Positions 42,414 to 53,698 of a stretch of DNA of 64,000 nucleotides are shown piece after piece (the first letter of the stretch is position 1; every line of letters begins with the position of its first letter). The stretch is from Pterois miles. Its lineage: Eukaryota; Chordata; Actinopteri; Perciformes; Scorpaenidae. The DNA is taken from positions 717,501-781,500 of the forward strand of contig CAMQGK010000056.1 in NCBI GenBank assembly GCA_947000775.1, in the 5' to 3' direction. Below the pieces are notes generated by a model. It was not told where the DNA came from. It saw nothing but the letters and a program-made list of their open reading frames with translations, and ran no database searches. The position numbers and the translations under genes are program-made.

Positions 42414-43135
42414 GGGGATGCTAATTTTGAAAAAAACAAAACAACAACAACCAATAACTGACCCTCCTTAACTGATTATTAACCATCATGACTTGTGCCT
42501 TGCATGCAGCGGTGCGCCTGAGTCCCCAGTTCACCTGTCCAGGAGCGTTACTATAGCAGCCACGGTGCTGCGTGTAGTGTCGCAGACATGCAGCCATTTT
42601 CCCAGTAAAATCCGCCACCACCACAGCATCATTTAGTTTAGTTTAGCAGGTTGTCAGCTGTGTCTCTGCCCGCCGTAATGATAGCGAGGGTCCGACAAAC
42701 AGTGTGTTTGTTTGTGCTATGTTAGCAGCTGTAGCGTTGCCGGTGGCTCCATGTGCGCTGTAGGCACATACACATGGTCTGTCAGAGCACTGCAACTTTA
42801 GTGAGTTTTCCAACAGGACGTGTGGGTTTGTTAGTGGCTTTATTACTGTAAATGTAGGCGTAGCAGCGTGTGTACAGTTTATTTGTCTGTGAATCAGTGC
42901 AACGAGGCTACAACTCCTCCGCTCAAGTCCGGAGCCAACTTCCTGTATCTGCAACTCCAGCTCAGCTTCTCTTAAAGTGGAATCTTAAGGTGAACCAGCT
43001 TTTCTCTTTAAAGTGGCAAACTGTTCCTCTGCATTTCGCTCAGCTATTTATTATCAATATTTCTTTTAACCATTTAACCAATAGCGTTAATCATTCATTC
43101 AATCAAAATGCTTAATGTTAATTATCAACATCCCT
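42414..43135. mobile_element. Family A repeat, uninterrupted copy
   Basis: Begins GGGGATGCTAATTTTGA and ends TTATCAACATCCCT. It carries the same series of blocks as 3610-5320, but without the inserted hAT: around 42998-43012 it reads TTTCTCTTTAAAGTGGC. Confidence 0.75.
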
Positions 43136-45292
43136 CGTCCAGCCCTGATTGTAAACTTTATTTAGTAGCCAAATCTTATGTAGGTAACCAGATAATAAGG
43201 GATGAATTAAAATAAACCAGTATATAAATCATTATATTTAATACTTAGTCACAAATTATTTGCTGTCAGTGACTGTGTTCGACCCACAGACAGGGCGACA
43301 CTGCAGCCATCTTCACTTCTAGTTTGTTTAGGGGGCTTTTTGTCTTCAGTGTAGTCTCAAGCAATTTAAACTGATTCTCAGCTGGACTGACCTATCAAAA
43401 TACATTTCACTATTTGGCGCTATTACAAGCTACAGAATGACTGAAGAGAGAGAGTGGCATTAGTGAGAGCAAAGCAGTGAATCAGATAAATAAAATGTTA
43501 TTTTCTGATTGCTTCTTGGCAGTTACATTCTTAAACACAAATAAAACACAACTAACTCCTCACAGCTTGGCATAACCCTGAGGGGAGGTGAATGCAGACT
43601 TCCTGTCTACTGCCTGTGGCTCAACGCTACTCTCGTCAAATTACACTGATCATGGCTGCACTCACAGCAGAGGAGCAGGGGATCACTGTAACACATGCAC
43701 ATAACACAACCCGTTATCATCTGTGATATACAGCCGTTTATATCTAACAGTATATCTAATAGAGCTAAAGGGGTCTTGTGAGTCCGCATCAGAAGCAGAG
43801 GAGCAGCGATATTTAACCACCTGAATGGACTGCATTGTTATTGACTGGGAGTGCCACTTTGCAGACGCCCAGAAGCATCCAGAGAAAAGTAAAATAAGAA
43901 GAAAAGAGAAAATACTGTACAGGCAGAGGGCTGCAGGGTCTCGGCAGAAACAGACACCACCACACATTTTTAGTTGTGCATAAGTGATGATTGAGAGGGA
44001 TTATTTTTGTATCAGTCTACACTTTGGGCCTCAACAGTAAGGATTTGCCAGATTGCCCCAGGCAAGTAAAATGCCACATCAGGCTAGTAAATTTATCAAC
44101 TCACCTGCCCGATCAAGCAGATATTTCTGCAACACAATACATAGAAGTCTTTGACATAACGTCAGCATTGTAATCTCTTCACATTCTGATGATGATGTTC
44201 ATTTTTTTCAGTGTTTTAAACATAAATTTTTGGTGCCTTCAAATGGAACTTGTGACACGCGTGGCGTTCAAGTGGTTAAGTCGTGAAGAACACTGCTGCT
44301 AAGCAACGGCAATATCAACGCTACTGTCCGAGTCCAGACGCCACAGAGGCTAACAGTTTAGCAAGCTAGCAAGTGGCTAACATAAGTGAAAAGGCGTAAT
44401 GAGGAGAAAGATGAGGTCATTGAGGATATCAACATTATCCTCAGACATATTACAGAATTAGCGAGAAGAACAATATGACTAAATTACAGAATACTGTACA
44501 ATAATAACTTATTATGCAATGATAAATGAACTTTCATGGGCTCCACTATTTCTCACAACGTCAACAAACACGTCACAAGTCGTGAACTCGGAGCTTTCAG
44601 AAACTTTCTACTTATGACTTACATAGTAAACACGACTCCATCTGAAGGCACCAATACTACTGCTGGTTTTAAACTAAAATTCCGTCCAGAGCTTACACAT
44701 TGCACCTTTAAAGTTGAAGCCTGCAAGTGGCGAAAATACATTAATTAATGCAGCTTCAACTTGAGGAGTTCATACTTTCGGTTTCATTTAAAATGCAACA
44801 CACCGGACTGCGTGTAAAAGCGTCTATCACTAGCTAGCTAACTCAATGTTAGTTCACGTTACATTCAGGCAGCTAGCTTAGTTAAAACACTAAGTTGGCC
44901 AAACGCTCTGTGAACTACGAGTTCGTTAAACAAAAAACAAACATTTGTGTGTCTAGTAACTCACCACTCCACATGTAATGTTAGCCTGAAATGCGACCGT
45001 TAAAAGTTAAAAGTCAGTTTGAATTCAGCCAGTTAACATCACAGTGAATTTCAATGGTGACACAATGTCACGGTGCACAAAGGTAGCATTATGTGTAGCC
45101 TAATGTGTACTGAACTGGCGATGACAGTTTGATTTAACGCTGAATCGTCTACCAACGTCACAGTACGGTAGAAGGCAGGGCAAAAGTACTACCTTATTTC
45201 ACACTTGCCGACTTTTATTTTGAAAACCGCACCGGACTTCCTATTTTATCTCGTTGAAAGCACGGCCGTCACGCAGGTCCGGGGCAGCAGCA
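43136..45292. promoter_or_regulatory. Upstream region of mettl7a copy 1
   Basis: A repeat fragment at 44025-44120 is shared with 28880-28940. The last 250 bases should hold the promoter and 5' UTR of mettl7a copy 1, but I see no TATA box at a convincing distance, so no site is assigned. Confidence 0.35.
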
Positions 45293-47460
45293 ATGGCTTT
45301 CCTGATGTTTGTTTTTACTTTAATTGTCAATGCGTTGTGCTTGCCGCTTCATCTGATCGAAGCGGTCGGCCTGTATAAAATATATAAACGTTTTTTCCCG
45401 ATCTGCTTATACCGATGCTCTATATCGTACAACAAGAAGATGCACGACAAGAAGAAGGAGCTGTTCCGTAGCCTCCCCGAGTTCAACAAGCCTAACGGAC
45501 AGCTCACAATTTTGGAGATCGGCTGCGGCACAGGCACAAATTTTCAGTTTTATCCGCCCGGTAGCAAGGTGATCTGCACTGACCCAAATCCTCACTTTAA
45601 GGGATATCTGAAGAAAAGCATGGGCGAGAACGAGCAGCTGACATACGAGAGGTTTGTGGTGGCGTCGGGTGAGGATCTGGGGTCAGTGGAGGGCGAGTCG
45701 GTGGACGTCGTTGTCTGCACCCTGGTGCTCTGCTCGGTCAACAACATACCGCAAACTCTGAGAGAGGTGCGCCGCATACTGAGACCTGTAAGTAACCCAT
45801 GAAGCAGCCATTCCTCAGTAGATAAAATATATAAAACACTGAACTGCGTTGTCTATGAGGCTGCTGTTAAAATGCAGTGCAACTACTGGATTAACCATTA
45901 ATAATAAATAACTCCCTAAGTCTCTCTTATTTCTATTTATTTTCCTTCACATACAGTAAAACATGTACAGCACAGAAATGATCACCCATACATGCACCTG
46001 CCAAAGTACTTTATCATTTAATATTTAGGTTGCTGTAAGTGGATTTCTGTATTACTTTTATCTACCATATACTATGGCTACATTTGAACCGTCAGCATTA
46101 TCTGAATCGAGATAAAGCGCTCATCCAGGTGTAACATTGCTCAGACTTTGACTCCATAATGGCAAGTTTCATTCAATATATACCTTATGTGGAAACATAA
46201 AATGTAACTCAAATGTTTTCATCATAAAACATGAGACATGACTCATGGAAACCCATTTCTGCCAGGTAGAAAGGTAACCAGCATGCATCAGGTTGAATGG
46301 ATCCTAGTTCTGTCAAAGCTAGCGCATTAACACAAATTTGTTTTAGCGCCACTAACTTCTTTAACACATTAACTCAACTTGAGATTTTCAGGTTGTAGTT
46401 GGCTCGGTTTTAAACGTGAAGATACTGGTATCATATGAAGCTAAAAACTTGTGAAGGAGGCTAAGTAATGCTCCAAAGGTGCACTAAGTATTGGCGAGGA
46501 AAAACTGTCATTATCATTTTCAAGGGGTCCCTTGACCTCTGACCTCAAGATATATGAATGAAAATGGGTTCTGTGGGTACCCACAGGTCTCCCCTTTACA
46601 GACATGACCACTTTATGATAATCACATGCAGTTTTGGGGCAAGTCATATTCAAGTCAGCACACTGACAGCTGTTGTTGCCTGTTCGGCTTAAGCATTAAT
46701 GTATAAATAGAGCTGGATACAGCATTGAAGGCAGGGCTCCGTTCATTCCTATCATAGTTGATCAGTGGTGCATGAAGTCAAAATGGCTCGACTTGCATCT
46801 GAAAGAGAACCCGGATCTTCTGGGTCTTCCGGGTCTTACTGGTACCACCATTTGGCCACTACAACAAGTTGGGATCAATGACTGGGTTGAGTGGGTTGAG
46901 GGACTTGAGTTTACCATGTTATAATTAGATTTTTTATGCTAAATGCCGTACCTGTGAGGGCTTCTGGACAATGTTTAGTAAGAAATATATACACACATTT
47001 GCATAAAGCAGTATATTTGCCCACTGCAATGCTGATAAGAGTATTAAATATTTGACAGTTTTCCCTTTAAGGTACATTTTGAACAGATAAAAAATGTGTG
47101 ATAAAGTAAGCAATTAATCAAAATTAATCAAAGACAATCATGCGATTAATCACAATTGAATATTGTAATTGATTGACAGCCTTGGAGTCATTTTGAATTT
47201 TGTTTCCACTAATCTTTGCTTTTCAGGGTGGAGCCATGTTTTTCATGGAGCATGTTGTTGCAGATCCCTCAACTTGGACATACTTCATCCAGCATGTGCT
47301 GCAGCCTGCCTGGTACTACTTCGGTGATGGATGTGAGCTCATCCGGGAAACATGGAAACATCTGGAGGCAGCTGGATTCTCTGAACTCCATCTCAAACAC
47401 ATCCAAGCACCTCTCATGTTCCTAGTCAAACCACACATCCTAGGCTATGCTGTGAAATAG
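45293..47460 (+). CDS. mettl7a: mettl7a copy 1 (TMT1A-like thiol S-methyltransferase), 242 aa
   Basis: Two exons, 45293-45787 and 47227-47460, joined in phase 0 (donor GTAAGTAA, acceptor TTTTCAG), give 242 residues against 244 in human METTL7A. Residues 1-28 form a hydrophobic N-terminal anchor, as expected for an ER/lipid-droplet membrane enzyme. The SAM-binding motif I is ILEIGCGTGTN (73-83), followed by CTDPNPHF (95-102), SGEDLG (125-130) and VCTLVLCSVNN (141-151). Exon 2 starts GGAMFFMEHV and ends HILGYAVK. The known family reaction is SAM-dependent methylation of alkyl thiols; that is transferred from the family, not seen. The start was chosen at the first ATG with a good context (GCAGCAATGG); no upstream in-frame ATG precedes it. 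No broken residues. Confidence 0.95.
45788..47226 (+). other. Intron of mettl7a copy 1
   Basis: 1439 bases; its right half is MITE family B copy 5. Acceptor TTTGCTTTTCAG. Confidence 0.9.
46305..47184 (+). mobile_element. MITE family B, copy 5, carrying a 0.2-kb insert
   Basis: Starts TAGTTCTGTCAAAGC and ends GATTGACAGCCTTGG. The interior at about 46688-46915 is foreign to the family (GGATCTTCTGGGTCTTCCGG) and splits the usual body. The element ends only about 40 bases before the exon 2 acceptor. Confidence 0.8.
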
Positions 47461-47831
47461 AGTCTGTCTCATGAGCTTAAGCTTGCTTCACAACCATGAA
47501 TATGCCAAGCAGTTGATGCCTCACCTTTGTGATAGGATTGATCAACAGCGAAGAAAAAACATCAGTCACTTTAATACTAGCTTTATTTTTGTACAGGAAA
47601 AGAAATTGTGTTTTGTAACGACACATTATTTTAACACTGGATAAAAACATTCGACAGTGAAAACAATACTCATTTTATATGCAGTTAAAGTGAAACAATA
47701 TGTTCTCTATCTATCTACCTATCTTCCGAGTTTTTTGCTGATAAATCAATATGATACTGCCATAGGGTGTGTTGTCAGTTTATGTGTGCTACTACGGGAT
47801 TCATTTGTACTGTTTATGACATGTCAATTGC

Positions 47832-47837
47832 ATTAAA
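47832..47837 (+). terminator. Candidate poly(A) signal of mettl7a copy 1
   Basis: ATTAAA 372 bases after the stop codon, followed by T-rich sequence. Another ATTAAA occurs about 60 bases later. Confidence 0.45.
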
Positions 47838-48015
47838 ATTCTATACTTTTGCCTTTTATTTAGCAGATTGTGCTATGTGTTAATGTTGGTGATTAAAGCT
47901 TATAATCCTGCTGCATGATCATTGTTTCTTATTAAACAAGTATTGATATGATATAGACAGGAAAGTAAGAAATATGAGGGGACTTGGTCTTACAGTTGCC
48001 CCTCATGCACACTGC

Positions 48016-49740
48016 TAGGTTGACCGGGTGTCCCACTTAAGAGGGACGACACAGCATTTTTATCCCTTGTTCCACATCCCACATATTGAGGCTCTGCTTT
48101 TTAAAACAAATTACAGGTCAGACGCTTTTTAAAAATCTTTTATCCAACTGGCTGTGAAGGAAGCAGGGAAGGCTGTCATTACAGGGCTGTGTTTCCTGGC
48201 AAAGTGTGCACACATGGGTCAAGTGCAGGTTAATATTTCACCACCTTTGTTATGCTACGCCCAGTGGAGAAAATCATGAGTCACAAACTATGCAGATTAA
48301 GGTGGAATATGATATAAACTGCCACAAAGAAAAGGAAGAGCAGCTACAACAAAGACTGTGAAACTACTCATTTTATTAAGTATTCATAAGACGGTTTCAC
48401 ATGGGGGGTATGACATGAAGCGACACAGTTCATGTGAGTCTGACAAGAAACGTGGAGATGTGCCGATCTATGTGTTAAGGCAGGGAAAATTCATTTTAGT
48501 TCAGGGGCCACATACAGTCCAGTCTGATGTCCAGTGGGACAGCAAAACCACTGCATAGTAACCTGTAAATAACAACACCTCCAAATGTCTCCTTCCTGTT
48601 AATGTAAAGAAGTACAAGCACATTTTGAAAATGAGCACAATTAAAGAAAAATCCAGCCCAAAATACAAATAGAAGTGCATTTAACTGCAACATTTGAATT
48701 AATTATTGAATCTGACTTAAATCATAAATTCAATTTAATATCTCATAACTTTGGCGTACTATGTCAAAATTTGGACATTATTTAATTGAAATCTGGACTT
48801 AATTCCCATTAAAAAAAATCACAAATGTGACAAAATATCTCCAAATTGAGCCTTGAAAAACTTAATTCTCTTAATTCTGACTTTCTATATTAACTAATGC
48901 TAAATTTGACTTAATATCTCAATAGTTTGTCTTTATTTTAACTTAAATTTCGCCAATATCCATTGAAAGTCATTAATGTGACAAAGTGTTTCAGAATTGA
49001 GCTTTAAAGATTAAAATTTCATGCTTTTCTGCATTTTTTTGCACTTCAAAGTCATCCAGTGAGCCACATTGGACCCTTTGGCAGGCCAGTTCTGGCCCGT
49101 ATATTTGACACCCTTGTGTTAAGGTGCTGAAGTCTGGAGACTCTGGACCGTTAAATATCAAACATGAGGTAATCAGAATCAGTGAGAGAGAGCCAGGAAA
49201 TTCATCCAAAAAAGACTTTATTTAGATGCGTTTCCCCTTAAATTTCATCACGTGGTGTAGCTGCATCAAATACACAAACATAGGGAGATGCATGACATAA
49301 TCTGCACTGCACAGACATCTAATCATCATTGTCTTAATATTATCCAAGCAAAGTCAAATAATACTTGAAACGATAATTGGTTATAATTTGAACAAAGGAC
49401 AATATGGCTTGAAAAGAACAACTTTGAAGAAGCACTTGAGGTTAAATCTGAATAAAGGGTCTTTTGGTGAAATTTCCTGGCTCTCTCTTCTGGATTTGGG
49501 TTTCCTCATTTCCAATAGACCGACTCAAGTGTCCAGAGTCTCCAGCCTGGGCCACTTTGGCCACCTTAACACTGTGGATGCATTCAGGCAAAGCACAGAG
49601 ATGTCACAAGATATGAGGCAGAATATAAATGTTTATTATTTAGGTCAGATAGACATGATGCCTTGGTAACGTGTCCCCACATTGTCCCACACCAGCATAC
49701 TCTTTGTCCCACCTGGTTTACTGGGATATGGTCACCCTAA
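48016..49740. mobile_element. DNA transposon of about 1.7 kb between the two mettl7a genes
   Basis: Left end TAGGTTGACCGGGTGTCCCA and right end ACTGGGATATGGTCACCCTA form imperfect inverted repeats (the TAGGGTGACC type known in fish). No transposase ORF. Part of the body (48700-49010) has internal repeats (GACTTAATATCTCA-like). Confidence 0.65.
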
Positions 49741-49837
49741 ACACTGCAGTGCTTTAGCGCCATCGTGTGGTGAAGGTGCAACACGATCTGTCAGGTATTA
49801 GTGTAATCTTCTGATCTTGTAAAGTCGCCTCACTAAA

Positions 49838-51862
49838 ATGGGGTCTTGTGTCATGAAATTATGCAGACTGCTTTGTTCTGTGTTGGTTTTACCCTTACAT
49901 CTAATGGAGATCACAGGCCTGTACGGTATGTACAAACGCTTGTTTCCCTTGCTTGCCTTCAATATAACATTTTCATACAACGACAAAATGCACAAAACGA
50001 AGAGGGACCTTTTCCGGAACGTGGGCAGATTTGCAAACGCCGACGGTACTCTTCGTCTGCTGGAGATCGGCTGCGGCAGCGGGGCCAACTTTGAGTTTTA
50101 CCCGTACGGCTGCACGGTGACCTGCACCGACCCCAACCCGCACTTCGAGAAGTACCTGCGGTGGAGCATGAACGCCAACAAGCACCTGACTTATGACACG
50201 TTCATAGTCGTCTCTGGGGAGGACATGGAGGGGGTAGAGGACGAGTCAGTGGACGTGGTTGTCTGCACTTTGGTCCTCTGCTCTGTCAACAACGTGCAGC
50301 AGGTACTGCAGGAGATCCGACGTATCCTCAGAACGGTGAGCGTCAGTGCGCTGCCTTCACGTGCTGTAGGAAATATTTTATTAGTGAGTTCACGCACATC
50401 ACTGGGCAAAAAATAAAACAAAATAACCTTTCAGCATACTGTAATTCAAGTTTCTGAGAGAAAACAAGACTTCTGCACCTCCTCATGGCTCTGTTTACTG
50501 GCTTTAAAAAAATGTAGCCCGTGGGAAACTTTGTCCAATCACGGGTCATTTCAGAGAAAGAGCACGTTCCTATTGGCCGTGCTCCAGTTGGTGGGCGGTG
50601 CTTGGTAGTTCCTCAACTGTTCTCAACATGGCTGTTGGGTCACAAACTTTCTCATTTTACAGTGAAACAGTAACTACAAGATGTTTCTGAAAACATTTGA
50701 GGGGAGAAATACACATTATAAATAGACGTCATAGTAACAGAATATTGATTAATATTTGATCAGCGCTGCCTAGTTTGACAGTTTGACCAGAGGCTGTGAG
50801 TGATTGACAGCTGCTCACAGGGCGGGGTCCAGATTGGCTCTGATTGGTTGTTTTCCTCCAGTCTTTTTGCATAAGGAGCAGCAGAAGACAGAGATTACCC
50901 ATCTCATGCACTACTGTCAGGATATAGTGACTGTTTTCTAAAAAGCTTTTTTTTTTTTTTAAATCATTGCTCCAATCTCACCTGCTGCTGCTTTAAGGAG
51001 CTACTAATAGCCTACATGACTGGATTAACCTGTTTGGGGAATCCTGGCATGATACAAATCCAACCAACCATCATGTCCCACCCTCTGTGTGTACTCTGGT
51101 TGCCTACAGTGCACACACAACAAACTTAATGTGAAGCCAGTAGTGGTTTAATGTAACTAAGTACATTTACACCAGTACTGTACTTAAGTACAATTTTGTG
51201 GTACTTGTACTTGAGTATTTCCATTTTCTGCCACTTAACATTTCTACTCCAATACATCTCAGAGGGAAATATTCTACTTTTTGCTGCACTTGCTTGATTT
51301 GTAGTGAATCTGGGTGTTTTGTAGGGGGCCCCCTGAGGGTCTGGGGTTGCTTGGTAATCCAGCTTTGCACATGGTCTTTCTGCTTTAGAGTCCTAATAAA
51401 TAACAACAAGAAGGCATATTACAGCCATTGTGGTCGCAACGTTACAGAATAGATAGATAGATCGGCAGATGTATCAATATTGGAATGCACTATAAATATA
51501 CCCGACTACCACAACTAGCATAAAAAAAAACATATGAACACAGAATAACATACTATATGCATTAGCAAAGTGTTCAATAACACACTGATCTGATGACCAA
51601 CTATCTTGTCATCTCTCTCTTACAGGGTGGAGCCTTCTACTTTTTGGAGCACGTTGTGTCAGATCCCTCCTCCTGGACGTACTTCTTCCAGCACGTGTTT
51701 GAGCCTCTGTGGTACTATCTTGGTGATGGATGCATGATTACCAGAGCAACATGGAAAGACCTAGAGGCAGCTGGCTTTACTGAACTTCACCTCAGACATG
51801 TTGAGGCTCCAGAGGTTACTCTGATGATAAGACCACATATCATGGGATATTCCATTAAATGA
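49838..51862 (+). CDS. mettl7a: mettl7a copy 2 (TMT1A-like thiol S-methyltransferase), 244 aa
   Basis: Tandem paralogue of copy 1 with identical structure: exon 49838-50335, intron with donor GTGAGCGT and acceptor CTCTTACAG, exon 51626-51862, phase 0. The product is 244 residues, the same as human METTL7A. It has an N-terminal hydrophobic stretch (residues 7-27), motif I LLEIGCGSGAN (74-84), CTDPNPHF (96-103), SGEDME (126-131), VCTLVLCSVNN (142-152), and the exon 2 start GGAFYFLEHV. A second in-frame ATG at 49853 would drop five residues (MGSCV); it aligns better with the start of copy 1, so the true start is uncertain. Reading frame intact; likely both copies are active. Confidence 0.94.
50336..51625 (+). 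other. Intron of mettl7a copy 2
   Basis: 1290 bases. 51137-51430 is a common fish repeat (AAGTACATTTACACCAGTAC, ACTTAAGTACAATTTTGTGG). The stretch around 50450-51000 also looks repetitive (CCAATCACGGG, TATTGGCCGTGCTCC). Confidence 0.85.
51137..51430. repeat. Fish 'AAGTACTTGTACTTGAGTA' repeat
   Basis: ACTAAGTACATTTACACC, ACTTGTACTTGAGTATTTCC and GAGGGAAATATTCTACTTTT occur in the order typical of this very common fish element. Confidence 0.75.
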
Positions 51863-51983
51863 TGGGCGGGGAAAGAGGACAGACTTTATTGTATCTCTAA
51901 TGGGCTTCTGGAGGTTTGTAGTGTTTAGTCATTAGTCACTATGTGAGCACTTTACCAGCTGCTAACCCATAATTATATTCTGA

Positions 51984-52600
51984 TTAGTGGCATCATATGA
52001 AACTAGAAAACCGGAGGAATCCATTGGTGCCCACCATGTCATACTAGCTTGATGTGAAGAAGGCTAAATAACCCTCTAAACTTACACAAAATTTTGGTGA
52101 GGAAAAACTGGCATGGCCATTTTTTCAAAGGGGCTCCTTGACCTCTGACCTCAAGATATGTGAATGTAAATGGGTTCTATGGGTTCCCATGAGTCTCCCT
52201 TTTACAGACATGCCCACTTTATGATAATCACATACAGTTTGGGGCAAGTCATAGTCAAGTCAGCACACTGACACACTGACAGCTGTTGTTGCCTGTTCGA
52301 CTACAATTTGCGATGTTATGATTTGAGTATATTTTTTATGCTAAATGCAGTACCTGTGAGGGGTTCTGGACAATATTTGTCATTGTTTTGTATAGTTAAT
52401 TGATTTCCAATAATAGATATATACATACATCTGCATAAAGCAGCATATTTATCCACTCTTATGTTGATAACAGAATTAAATACTTAACAAATTTCCCTTT
52501 ACTGTAAGGTACATTTTAAACAGATGAGTGATTATTTTCAATTAATTAGACAATCATGCAGTTAATCATGATTAAATATTTTAACTGATTGACAGCCCTA
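51984..52600 (+). mobile_element. MITE family B, copy 6 (5' truncated)
   Basis: Begins inside the body (GGCATCATATGAAACTAGA) and ends TTAACTGATTGACAGCCCTA. It lies in the probable 3' UTR or downstream flank of mettl7a copy 2, starting about 120 bases after its stop. Confidence 0.85.
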
Positions 52601-52797
52601 GTTTTTCCTCTATAGACCATTTCACAGGTGTAAACATAAACATTCCTTGTTTATTTCCTGTTGAAGTGAATGTGAATGATATAAACTGCCAGCAAGTAAA
52701 CATGGACCCGAGCTGTTGCCTAGCAACACAGTTCTGTTGAAACCGTCTATAGACCTCATGTACTAACATTTTCATTGGTCCATGACTGGTATTCATT

Positions 52798-52803
52798 AAT
52801 AAA
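52798..52803 (+). terminator. First AATAAA downstream of mettl7a copy 2
   Basis: AATAAA about 940 bases after the stop codon of mettl7a copy 2, and the first exact AATAAA I find on that strand. If used, MITE copy 6 would be part of the 3' UTR. Confidence 0.35.
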
Positions 52804-52814
52804 CACTGGGTCCA

Positions 52815-53553
52815 AATTGAGTCTGCAGGTTTTATTAAAAATGCACTGGCTACACTGCATTTACCAAGTGAAAATATATTTATTTACTTACAGAATCAGC
52901 AACATGTCATACACCGTTTGTTCTTCTTCCCCACCCCTCCCAAGTTGTACATAATAAATATTACCTGGACACTGTGCTTATTTCCCTGATTGTCTAAGTA
53001 ACTGCCAAGAAACAACCAAACAAACCACACTCAATGTCGTCATTTGTTACCCTTAATATTCCATTGCACAAAAATAAGGAATGACAATTGTAACATCTCC
53101 TTATAGGGGAATGAGGGGAATTGCTGGTTCACAATATAAACAGGAATTATGTCTGTGTGGTAATTATACGGTCAAGAGTCTGCAGATGCTGTTAGAAGTT
53201 TAAAAAAAAAAAAAAAAAAAAAAAACAGCAACATTTTTAAAAACACAAGGGATACATTTATAAACTGAGACTCAAAGTTAAAGCTCACAATTTCAAACCT
53301 CCCAGTATTAAAAATGTACACAACTATAAATGTTATAGCATTAGCAAATTTAAAAAAAACAGCAGGTGGAAAAAAGTTTTGTTTGTTGAGTATATCTTAC
53401 TGCCATCATAAGTCATTTTATATCAAACAGAATACAAAAACTGGAGGTTCTCAGCCTGAAATGAAGTGTTCCCAGAAACCCTGTTCATGTCCAAATGGCT
53501 GAGCTGTGTTGCTCCCACATTATGTCCAGATCCTCAACCTTTATTCAAACAGG
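52815..53553 (-). other. atf1: Probable 3' UTR of atf1
   Basis: From the stop codon to the candidate poly(A) signal. It includes an A24-type tract at 53201-53224 (T-tract on the transcript). The left boundary is approximate. Confidence 0.5.
52830..52835 (-). terminator. Candidate poly(A) signal of atf1
   Basis: AATAAA on the minus strand about 720 bases after the atf1 stop. An alternative AATAAA lies at 52882-52887. Confidence 0.5.
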
Positions 53554-53698
53554 TTATCCTGTTTTAACACAATAAAGGTCCTTTAATGTTTTGAGTTCTT
53601 CAATCAGGGTCTTGTTTTGGTTTTCAAGAACAGCTACACGGTTTTCCAGGCATTTAACATATTCTTTTTTCTTCCGTCGACATTCGCGGGCTGCCTCT
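53554..53698 (-). CDS. atf1: atf1 last coding exon: bZIP (145 nt)
   Basis: EAARECRRKKKEYVKCLENR and VAVLENQNKTLIEELKTLKD are nearly identical to human ATF1/CREB1. The ending LYCVKTG is specific to this protein. Acceptor CCTCTTTCAG; stop TAA at 53556-53554. Confidence 0.97.
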
